From Trematomus loennbergii (lineage: Eukaryota > Chordata > Actinopteri > Perciformes > Nototheniidae): 64,000 nt of DNA. The position numbers were made by a program, and so were the translations under genes. Shown piece by piece: positions 37,501 through 49,500 of this stretch. The notes beneath the pieces are model-generated. The model worked only from the letters and a program-made list of their open reading frames with translations. It ran no database searches and was not told the DNA's origin. Numbering within the stretch: position 1 is the stretch's first letter; every line of letters begins with the position of its first letter. The stretch is from NCBI GenBank assembly GCA_012861695.1, contig JAAOOA010000586.1, forward strand, positions 124,001 to 188,000, read 5' to 3'.

Positions 37501-40500
37501 TCACGTTGTCAGAAATTGACACCAGCCAATGAGATTTCGTTTCTTGGTTTAAGACCCCTTTGCACTTTCACGATTGGTTGCTGATACAAAGGAAATGACC
37601 ATATTTGGATCCGATGAGATTGTGCAGGAGAAACGGAGCTTTCTAACGATACCTCTGAAGACATGGTGCAAACAACGGTCGCGGTACTTTATGTTACGTT
37701 AGAATGCTAACTTTTGGTGAATGTAGGAGAAATCTACAGACGCAAATAGACAAACTATAGTAAAATAAACACTTAAATGTGTATTTTGTACGTTTTCCTT
37801 CCAAAAGCCTGAAGAAAACATGTTATGGAATCAAAATAGCACAAAATCTCAAAATTGACCAGTGCAGGAAAAACGATGTTTTTGCCTGCCGTGTCTCGCC
37901 TTAAAGAATGGTAGCTGTACCTCTCAAACAACCTAAACTAGTTATAAATGTTTATTTTAAATAAAGTCTTTATGGCTCGGAATATGAATAATATGGGTCC
38001 GTTACAGTTTGTTTTCATCTGATTTCAAATAAACAAAGTCTTGGCTTTCCGAATATTAAACTTGTTTTCGGCAAATTTAGATGATAAATACAACTATGAA
38101 GCTTGTAACGGCATAATTACTTAAGCGGAGAACGGAGAAAGTAAACGTTACAGCAGGCATAACAACAGCCGGTGTTTATTTTATTATAATATATATCATT
38201 TGTTTTAAAGCTCATATATAGTTTTATTATAATATATAGTCGTTATTCATTTGTTATAAAGCTCAATAAGGAAGATTGAACTTTAAACTTTCACACACGT
38301 TGACCGGCGAAAAACTCTGCCCGGTTCACCGACCCCCTCTGAGTGAATACCCAAGATATCTTGGTTTGATTTGGAGAAGGCTTTTAAAGTATACTAACTC
38401 TAACTCTATTGTATACTAACTCTTCCCGTCAAGAATATGAATAGAACTTAGATAGACCACTTTACATTTCTGCGAATTAATAGCTTAGCTACTTGGCACT
38501 AAGAGTACAGATATGTCTACCCTTTCTTTTCAGAGTGTAATATCTGCATTTTCTCTTTTGGTTTGAATAGGAGAAGGGCAATGGTTATCGATGGTGCTTT
38601 TAATGCCTATTGTATACGAACTGTGTGATTTATATTGCTTTTCAAATGCATATAAGCCCCCATTCAATAGCACTTAGTTAGATCACTTTACAGATCAGGT
38701 TGGACCAGCCCTGTCGCTACTCTCTGCATTTCCTACTGCAGATAAAAAAAAAAGATACAAATATGTATTTCTTAAAACTAAATAGGCCACCATTGGTAGC
38801 AGTTCTCATTATATACTTCTCAGTAACTGCTCCCCTTAAATTAAATGTATTCTGTAGAGAAATGTAAACGTTCACCATCCCCCACCCGCCTACTGTATGT
38901 TGCTTTTTGACATGTAACTACCCCCCTCTGAGTGAATACCTGTTGTACCTGTCCGGGGCTAAGCCCATAGGATGATGCTCTGATGTCATCACCCTCGCAC
39001 ATTGGTCATATGTTTACAAAAACGATGTTAACACTTTCTCGTTCTTAATATATGCTATATTTAGGGTCGATATGTGTTGAATTTACTTTAAAATAGCAGA
39101 TCACTGTGATTCACTTCTCCGCGGCTCCTCCGTGCAGAGAGGCCCCCCCCCCCCGTTGACAATTCACGAGCGTCTAACTCTCTCCCCCCTCGCTCCCTCT
39201 TTTCTGTCTTTTGAGGCGACTGCAACAAAGGCTCCCCACTGTTGTGTTCGCAACAAAGCATGACTCAGTACACATATTCCAGGAATGTAGCTCCTCAATT
39301 TCTATTTCATGTCCACAGTATTAGAAAAGATTATTATTCCACAAATGTATTCTCTCTAGTGATTACCTTGATGCCAAGGAAGTGCTCAGTGTATGTCTTA
39401 TGACCATTTAAATAGTTAATGTGTTGTCTTGTGTTGACCTGCAACCGCATCTTTACACCTCCATGTTCACATTTCCATTACCTAGAGCAGGGGGTGTCAA
39501 ACTCAATTTCATCGCGGGCCACATCAGCATTAAGGTTGCACTCAAAGGGCCGGTTGTAACTTTAAGACTATATATAAATAATGTTTTATATAACATTATT
39601 GCCTCTGCATTGGATTATGATCGGATAAGGTAATAACTTCATAATTAACTATGTCTGAGAGCAGAAGTTTAGGGCAAATAATTTCAAATAATTGCAAGTC
39701 TCTTCAGTGCGCATGTCACAAAATGTATTATGGACATTGTGCTTCTGTAAAGTGGCATGAAACCGTATAATAAACATATTATATGTTTTGAAGCTCTTGC
39801 GGGCCAAATCAAATAGGCATACTGTAGATAGGCCGCAGATAGGCATAGTTTGTTCAATATAGGACCATAAGATTAGGATTTATTGTAGATTATTTAGTTA
39901 AATAAAAGCATGGTGATGTTTTATAATATAAGATTAGGATTTATTGTAGATTAATTTGTTAAATAAAAACATGGTGATGTTTTATAATATAAAATTAGGA
40001 TTTATTGTAGATTATTTAGTTAAATAAAAGCATGGTGATGTTTTATAATATAAGATTAGGATTTATTGTAGATTAATTTGTTAAATAAAACATGGTGATG
40101 TTTTATAATATAAATTAGGATTTATTGTAGATTATTTAGTTAAATAAAAGCATGGTGATGTTTTATAATATAAGATTAGGATTTATTGTAGATTGATTTG
40201 TTAAATAAAAACATGGTGATGTTTTGTAAATGTATGATCCTATCTGAAAAAATATTAATACTCCTAAAATAAATGGTAGACATATCAAATTGTTTCCTCT
40301 TTGTATTTGTTTTATTATTTTCTCATCTGTGATGGATAAAGAAAGTAATCTGATTACGTTACTTTTTTAAAACACGTAACTGTAACTGTATTCGGATGCT
40401 TTCAGAGCCATGTATTCAGTAATCAGTAACTGATTACATTTACAAAGTAACCCTCCCAACCCTGTTCATAAAGTGTTTCTAGGATTTCTAAACGAACTAT

Positions 40501-43500
40501 GACAGCTGTCACTACCCGATCCGTTCGCCTGCCCGATCGGTACTGCGCATGTGCGAGATGGTCCGCCAATTGGGTTCTTTTATTTGGGGTTAAGTACATT
40601 GTCAGAATAAGTGAGAAATGGATTTAACTTCTGTTAGACAGCTATCATACTGAATACATATGTATGCAAAAATGTATGGCATTAATATCCTAATAAGACT
40701 CACCTAATTAACTAACAACTAATAATTAACTCACCTAACTCACCAATAAGATCATAAGACTCGCGCATACGCAATGCATATTCGCATATTGGCCAGCCGC
40801 CTAGACGGTCTAGACGTCAAGTGTCCTAGTTGGGTTGCAGTTGTCACTACCCGATCCGTCCACCTGCCCGATCGGTACTGCGCATGTGCGAGATGGTCCG
40901 CCATATTGCTCAACTCCGTACGGCAACCCAACTAGGACACTTGACACAGTGGCTTTTGGCAAAGCACACAAAGAAAACAAAAAAAACGAGAGAGATGAGT
41001 TATTGTTATTACAACGTGACTTCACTATTATTTAACAACTGTTTTTATTGGGTTCTTTTATTTGGGGTTAAGTACATTGTCAGAATAAGTGAGAAATGGA
41101 TTTAACTTCTGTTAGACAGCTATCATACTGAATAAATATTTATGCAAAAATGTATGGCATTAATAATGTATATCTAATTACATTTAAAAACGTATGGCAT
41201 TAATAATGTATATCTAATTACATTAACTGTGAATGTCTTTCATTTTATTTAAAATGAAATAAAATTACATAAAACATTTTCCATAAAAAAGTTGATTCAA
41301 GAACAAATCAGTACTTTTCTTATATGACTATTATTGCTAAATTTGAAAGGTCTTTACCAGCTTTGGAATTATATATATATATATAGCACCTTCTGCCATC
41401 CCATCTCTACTGACAATCATTAACACTTAGATTTTATGATATCGTAAGCATCTTCAGTGATTGACTTAAACATTGAGAATGTATTTATTAACTTCTGACA
41501 TTTTCATATACAAATGTGATCATACACCAACACACTTTTTTTAATTGAGTTGTGCAACATGGCGGACCATCTCGCACATGCGCACATGCATAACATCTCG
41601 CACATGCGCATAACAACATGGTGATGTTTTGTAAATGATTACATGTCTTATTTAGCACAGACTATGATCCAGACTATGATCCTATCCGTGACATATGGAT
41701 CTTAACAAAGATCCGCTATACATTAGTACCAGATATACTGTACACGGACATTTTAGTGAACCAGACCAGCTGTTTCCGCCGGGTCTTCGCTTCCCGGGCA
41801 TCACGTTGTTTACAAGTGTGTTCAGATGCTAAATAAAAGTTTAGCTTGTACTTTTGATACCCCGCCTCTCGGCACCACAACATCCAGTTTACTGTATTTC
41901 ACATGAGCGATGTCGAACATTGAAAAGTCCTTATAAAATCTCTGTTATTAGATCAGTACTTTTCTTATATGACTATTATTGACACTGAGAATGTATTTAT
42001 TAACTTCAGACATTTGAAATATTTGAAATCAGATGAAAACAAACTGTAACGGACCCTGCCGTGTTATCTATGATTACTATGCCTTACTGTACATTCATAA
42101 TTTCAGCCGGAGGTAGGTGGTAGGCGTTGCGGAGGAGCAGATTGCGAGTGAGGTGCCTGTTCTAAACGAACTATTCCAGCTGTTATAAAGCATTAAATAA
42201 AAAGTAAGCAAGGAATACAGAATGTTTGTTACGTTACTTTGTTGAGAATGTGGCCATGTACATGTAATACATGGGATCATTTGCAGCGACTTGGTCATTG
42301 TGGGGAAAAATAACACCCATCCTGATCGTTTCAAGGAAGTTGAATACAGAATATTCATATTTGTCAGTGATTTCATGTCAATTCGGCGAACATAAACATC
42401 AATGATGATGATTAAATTAGGATTAAAAATCGGGAGAGCCGGCTCGTTCGTTTTTTCCGACTAAACAACATTATTAACAACAAAGAAGTTGATTTCACAT
42501 GACTCCAGTGTGGAACCCCACTGCACCCCCTGGTGGATCAATGATCCATTGCAGCTGGCTTCACAATAATTAAATGTATTTATCATGGGGGCGGTATCAA
42601 GTCAGACTGGGGGCCGGCCGGCCATCACGGAACGTGTACGAACCAATCACGACCCTCGCACTTTAAACTGTCCAAAATAAGACGCTTCATCTTTAATACA
42701 CGTTTCGGCTGCATTAAAAATGACATATCTGCCGTAGTTCTGTATTTATAGAGCCCTGATGAGAAGACTTCTAGACAAACAGGAACTGCCGCCAAAACTG
42801 AAAACTTGACGTGGATCTTAAATATATAGGCAATTAAACAACATCTTACATTTCTTTTCACACAATATGTCTCCTTGCAGTATCAACACTAATTCGGCTG
42901 ACTTTTATATTTGATCCAATTGGTAGATAGGCTGTATTTACGCCATAACGGTGGACAGCTGATAGAAACGGACACCTACTGGTTAAAGCACATTATTGCA
43001 TTTTATAATTTTATTATTAGATATTAATAGGATCCCTATAAAGTATATTCTTTACTCGTCGTTATTCTCTACTAATAGTTAATTAAAGACTGTATATAAT
43101 GACTATTTTGCACATCCCTTTGAATATTTCAATATTTTCTAAGGTTTATTGACATATCATATTATACACAACTACGGTGTAGTTATGCAATGAATGAAAA
43201 ACTTGGGTCGCAGGTTCCTCAACAGTGCATTAGAAGACATCTATCAATATGTGTGTACCTCCACCATTACATTGTCATATTCTGCACATTTCTTATACTA
43301 TCTACATACATCTTATAAGAGTATAATACATATGTATAATATCAGTTAAAATAAGTGCTTAAACATAGTTAACCTCTTAAGCCCTGAGCCTGTTTTTCAG
43401 GTCTCAGGCTCGAAAATGACATTCCCAGAACAAATGACCATATCTTCCCTTCTAAAAGGGTTAAATTAATAATCTTTATTCTCAAAGTAATGATAAACCT

Positions 43501-46500
43501 GTGAGTTGGATGTAGAAAAGTCAGAATCAATATAGATGTTTTTTATTTTAAAGAAAATTCAGATTTTACATAGTAAAAAACTGTAAATTATAGTGTCCGT
43601 CCAAAAATATTTTTTACAGATAGTGAAAACTACCCTTGGATGATGGGTTAGTAGACTAAAAGCTTTAGGAATCCAAAGTACAACATATAATAAGTACCCT
43701 GAATCAAGATTGATGCAAAACAAGTGAAATTTGACCTTTTTAGAGAGATTTAGCCAAAAACCCCCACTTCTGGGGTCATTTGGGTGGATTTGACCTATCT
43801 CTGGCCCCCCTTGCTCGATTTTGATGAATGAAATCTCTTTATAACCGCTAGAGCCAATGGAATCGAGGGAAAGTTATATACACACCAGTGAGAGTGACGC
43901 GTTACAAAAACCGGAAGCTGCATACACTCTGGTGGCTACCATTAGCAGCTAACTTTTCCGCTCCGATTTTTACATAAAAAATGGAATTATGGATTATAAA
44001 TAATTTTTTAGAAGGTACAAGTACATTATCAACCTTTGGATCAACAGTTGTAGATTTTTTTTTTTTCGTTTTAATGCCATTGAACACGTCTTTTGACCTA
44101 ATTGACAGCTACGGTGAGACGATCTGCCGTAAAAGCTCCGTAAAGGTACTGTTGTGATGTCTGTGTTTGCTTCCCCTGTCGCAAGTTGGGATCGCTCAGT
44201 GATGATACTATACCTAAATAATCAGTGGAGTCTCAGCTTTAATAGGCTATATTGTATGTGCAGCTACGATAAGTAATAAGGGTATCTTTATCTTGAATTG
44301 TGTGCCGCAGTGCGTTAGATTTTTTTCGCTCAGGGGTCATTTAGACCCTTCTTATGAGACTTGTGTTTTGTTTTGGTAAACATGGTTCATATCTTCAGTT
44401 AGCTGAGATTCTTCCCGTTAATCTGGTGCTACACATTAATAGTTTCATAAATGTTAAGAAGCCCTGAGACATTATCTCGAAAACAAAAAGGTGGGAGGGG
44501 TCCAATGGGCGGACCGCCGTGCTTAAGAGGTTAACATTGCAGGAAAGCAATATATTAGATGTTAAGTACTTTGTCAGGCTTAATATGTATCTGTAGATAC
44601 AAATTTCACTGTGTGTGCTGTGTGCTCTGCATGTGTGACCATCAAAGAGGGTTTCATCCCTCCATATTCATCTTCTATACCCCCAAAGCTTTTTTCTTAT
44701 TCAAAAGAAGACCTTAACCTAAAGTATTCTTTAATGTTTAAATAAAGCCTTATTAGTTTGTCTGTTTTGCACATCCTCCTATTAATATCTAATAATACAA
44801 ATTATAAAATGCAATAACGTGCTTTAACCAGTAGGTGTCCCTTTCTGTCAGCTGTGCACTGTTATGGCGTAAATACAGCCTATCTGCCAATTGGATCAAA
44901 TATAAAAGTCAGCCGAATTAGTATTGATACTGCAAGGAGACGTATTGTGTGAAAAGAAATGTAAGATGTTGTTTAATTGCCTATATATTTAAGATCCACG
45001 TCAAGTTTTCAGTTTTGGCGGCAGTTCTTCCTGTTTGTCTAGAAGTCTTCTCATCAGGGCTCTATACATAGAGTTACCTACGGCAGATATATCATATTTA
45101 ATGCAGCCGAAACGTGTATTACAATGCCGTTATGTGATGACTTTCAAAGAGAAAAGCAAGCACACTCGGAATAAAGTATTATTATTATTTTTTTTTAAAT
45201 GTTTTCGGATTTCACATAGCATAAACACCAAATCCCAACGTGCATTGCGGCTAAACCAACCAATCATCGAGCTGAGGATCTTGCCTACGTCTGTTTCCGG
45301 TTTCGTTTAGGAAGAATGTATTTTGTTATACACACATTCCTTCACATTTAAATTTACATTAAAGTATTTCGTGAGGCCTTCTAACATGTTTTTAAATATA
45401 ACTACGGTTGTAGTTGAAGAGTTTGTAAATGAACATGAACCGAAGCTGTTGCCTGTTGCAATATACAGTCTACGGTTGCTACAGAGGATTGTGGGTAATG
45501 TAATGTCTTCGGCCATCCAAAACTCATAGAAAACGACTTGTTTCTCAGAATTGAAGGGGAAAACGTGACAAAAGCATTGTACACACACTAAAACCTATCA
45601 ATGTCGTTTAATTAACAAGGATAATCTGGTGTTTTTGAGTTGATGAGTAGTGGAGATATCACTGTCAAATCAATCGACGGTAAGGGGAATACTTACTTCC
45701 GGGTGTACAATTCTCCGTTATCCAATGGGAATGGACGCTCACATTGCCTTTAACAGCCGCCGACATACACAGATGCAGTGCTTCCCTGAGCGTCAAATCC
45801 CGCCGCAGATGGGAATACATTGCAATCAGTTGAAAGCTATTTGCGTCCATTTATGAAGCTGAAGGACCCTGACCAAGCGTCGCTCCTGGACGTTTATGGA
45901 GTGAGAATGTGTTGCCAGTTGCAGTAACACCTGAATGCTTTTTTTAATACAACTTACCCTCGTTCTTTGTTTCGTTCTGCACCTTCACCTCATCGTACAC
46001 AGTTTCCTCCCCTCTTTGTGCTGGAAGGACAAAGGAAATGCACATGCTCAGGTTTTTTTTGTGAATAAATGAAAAGGAATTTAAAAGGCTGCTTTAATTG
46101 TTTGATATAGCATAAAACATTTCTTACGATGATTGATTTATAGCAAAAATTCACAGTTTTTTCCTCAAAGTGCATTAAAATGGGCAGCTTCAAAATGATG
46201 AGATTGTGTTTCAGGTATTGTATCATGCCGTTTAAAAATGGAAACGACATGATATAGGAAACTCTCAACACATAACCAGCTCACTTCGCAATTTCCTCAC
46301 TGGTTTTAAAGAGATGTGTTCGTGATGATATATCTCCCCAAACAACAAGCCAAGTGCTGAAACCGCTGTTGTCCTGCTGAGTCTGAACAACAAAAATGAA
46401 TAATATGAATTGACCAAATGAAGATTGGCACCTTTCAAAGTTACAGTCTCTTTAGTACAGATATTGTGTCACTTTTCAACAAGGACAGTATACAGCATGG

Positions 46501-49500
46501 TAAATGTTCCAGTGAGAGTTACGGTTGGTCTTGAGTATTAGTCACTGTAACATTATTGCAGTACAACACAAAAGTTCAATCTCGAAATAACCGTTCGCAA
46601 GAGATTTCCAAAAAACGAACCTCATAATTAGTCCGATTCATTCACAGTTTTTAACACGTTAATAACGTTGCAGATAAAACCCCCGTAAAAAGCAACAATA
46701 AGTAAGTAAGCTTAAAATAAGTACTTTTTTGTAACTTAAAACAAGTCAGCAATGATTTGAAGAAGAAGATATACTTTTCTAAATCCCTCACAGGGACATT
46801 TCTTTCTTTTTGACATAAAGACTTGTGCATACTTTGATTAGAAACTTATTTTTTGATATGTCAAAAATAAACGGGGGATAAGACGGTGCAGCTTCGTATG
46901 TGGGACCATCATTTTTTTATTAGACCAGAATGCCCCGTCTGCAAAACGTTGACATTTGTCACACTGCACACTCCCAACTTTGTACATCTTTGTTAGAGTG
47001 GTAGTAGTGGTAGTCAAAGTCAAAGTCAAAGTCAGCTTTATTGTCAATAATTCTACATATTGTACATCCAGAAAACTCGAAATACCGTTTCCCCCAGTCC
47101 TACAGTGTGACATGTATACATAAACAAAAAACAAAAAGAGTCTAGATAAGCGTGGTATACATTAAACAAAACAAAGGGCCTAGATAACCGTGGTATACAG
47201 TTTAAATGTTATTAATATATTGAAGTGTTCAAAGTACAGTTTCAGTGCAGTAGCAGCGGAGACGGGCAGAAAAGTGACTGGTGCTGGATGAGGGAGGTTG
47301 GTTGTGTGTGTATGTGTGTGTGTGTGTGTGTGGGGGGGGTTAGAGTCCAGGACCATTTGGGGCAGGGGAGAAAGGTGGGAGGCAGGGTGGAGAGTTCAGG
47401 GAGAGATGTCTGAGAGGGGGAGAGGGGGAGATTGAGGGAGGGAGGGAGGAGAGTTCAGCATCTTGACCGCCTGGTGGAGGAAGCTGTTGCCCAGCCTGGT
47501 GGTGCCCGAGCTGAGGCTGAGGAACCTTCTTCCTGAAGGCAGGAGGCTGAAGAGGCTGTTGGAGGGGTGGGTGGAGTCACCCACAATGCTGAGTGCTTTG
47601 CGGGTGAGGCGGGTGTTATATATGTCCTGTAGTGAGGGGAGTGAGGCACCGATGATCCTCTGGGCAGAGTTCACAATGCGCTGCAGGCTCTTGCGGTCGG
47701 CGGCAGTGCAGCTTCCAAACCACAGCGTGATACAGCTGCTGAGGATGCTCTCGGTAGCGCCTCTGTAAAAGACAGCATGATGGGGGGTGATGCTTCGGCT
47801 CGCTTGAGCTTCTGGATGAAGTACAGGCGCTGCTGGGCTTTCCTCGCTAGTGCGGTGGTGTTGTTTTTCCAGGTGAGGTCATCAGTGATGGTCACACCAA
47901 GGAATTTGGTGCTGGTCACCTGCTTCACAGCAGCGCCGTTGATGGTCAGGGGGAGAGGGGGTCGACGGTGGGTTCTCCTGAAGTCAACAACTATCTCCTT
48001 TGTTTTCTCCAGGTTGAGGAAGAGGTTGTTGTTTTGGCACCACAGGGCCAGCTGGTTCACTTCCTTCCTGTAGTTAGTCTCATCGTTGTTGCTGATGAGA
48101 CCCACGACAGTAGTGTCGTCTGCAAACTTCACGATGTGGTTGGTGCTGAAGATGGGTTTGCAGTCGTGGGTCAGCAGAGTGAAGAGAAGGGGGCTGAGCA
48201 CACATCCTTGGGGGGCCCCCGTACTCAGTATGAGGGTGTTTGAGGTGTTATTGTTGACCCGTACAGCTTGTGGTCTCTCTGTGAGGGAGTCCAGCAACCA
48301 GTTACAGAGAGAGGGGCTGAGGCCCAGGTCTGTACGTTTTTGTACAAGCTGCTGGGGGATGATAGTGTTGAATGCTGAGCTGAAGTCTATAAATAGCATT
48401 CTGACATAAGGGTCCTTAGTCTTAGCCTTAGTGTTAGTGTCCAGGTGTGTGAGGGCTGGGTGGAGAGCGGAGGAGATTGCATCCTCTGTGGACCGTTTAG
48501 CTCGGTAGGCAAACTGAAACGGGTCCATTGATGGGGGGAGGGTGGATTTGATCTGCTTCATGACCAGCCTTTTGAAGCACTTCATGATGGTGGAAGTTAG
48601 CGCGACGGGGCGGTAGTCGTTGAAGCCGGAAGGAGATGACTTATTTGGCACTGGAATGATGGTGGTTTCCTTGAAGCACGAGGGAACAACAGCCTGGCTC
48701 AGGGAGATGTTAAAAATGTCTGTGAGGACATCTGTGAGCTCTTCCGCGCAGTCCTTCAACACACGACCAGGAATGTTGTCAGGTCCTGCAGCCTTGCGGG
48801 GGTTAATCCTCAACAGTGTGCTCCTCACACTGGCTGGTGAAAGACGCAAAGCCTGGTCGTCGGTGGGGGGGGTGTTTTTCTGCCAGGTTTGTTGTTCTGT
48901 GCTTCAAAGCGTGCAAAGAAACCGTTGAGGTTGTTCAGCAGGGAGGTATTACTGTCACAGGTCTATGGCGGTGGTTTGTAGTCCGTTAGGGTCCTGCTAT
49001 CCTTGAAATGTCCTGTAATTTTTCGGGTGAATTTTTGTATTGCTTTCCTGATGCCACGGGTCAGGTCAGCCCTGGCTGCTTTCAGCCCAGCTGGATCTCC
49101 AGCTCTGAAGGCGGTGTTGCGGGCCTTCAGCAGCGTGAGGACCTCCCCTCTCAGCCATGGCTTTTGGTTGGCCCGGGTGGTGATGCATTTGGTGATGTAG
49201 CCTGTGACTGTCTCTGTATTCTTGTATGTTGGTGTGATGGTTGTATGTGGCTGCCTGCTTGAACATGTCTCAGTCTGTAGTGTCAAAGCAGTCTCTGATA
49301 CCCCATTCACACCAACGGTGTTTCAGGGCCGGTTCGGAGCTGGAGCTTGAAAAGCACCGGGTTTTCCTGTTCACACCGCAGCGGAGCAGCCTCTAAGCTC
49401 CGGAATCCGGTTCGTTTCGAGCACCAAAAAGTTGTCCGTCTAGAAGCAAGAACCGCATACGTCACGCTTACGTCGGAGGGGGGAGATTAACCTGAGCTAA

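Larger units (their letters stand above)
34357..42693. mobile_element. B2: second TA-flanked B element, inverted relative to B1
   Basis: It starts CAGATGGAGCCTCTTATTTT and ends with the degenerate GACGCTTCATCTT, with TA at 34355-34356 and 42694-42695. Joining the flanks restores the intact text seen at about 45110-45130 and 29805-29825, which are empty sites. It hosts C2 and the I-element and a 61-bp tandem array. No transposase is seen. Confidence 0.8.
33815..45915. mobile_element. A3: long-inverted-repeat transposon enlarged by nested insertions
   Basis: The left arm is 33815-34356 continued at 42694-43029; the right arm is about 44820-45915 in inverted order. The ends are CAACACACTCTCACTCC and GGAGTGAGAATGTGTTG. 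B2 (34357-42693) and D2 (43373-44530) are inserted in it. Unlike A1 and A2, no matching 7-bp duplication flanks it. Confidence 0.8.

Noticed and set aside
39871..40230. Regularly spaced repeats resembling a CRISPR array
   Set aside because: Units are contiguous at 61 bp with no unique spacers, and the context is a eukaryotic transposon.
46838..47134. Minus-strand frame with a Thr-Leu repeat
   Set aside because: It runs through the TTTGACT tandem tail of the L2 element.
47463..48928. Plus-strand frames opposite the LINE
   Set aside because: They are shadows of the minus-strand reverse transcriptase, which has clear conserved motifs.
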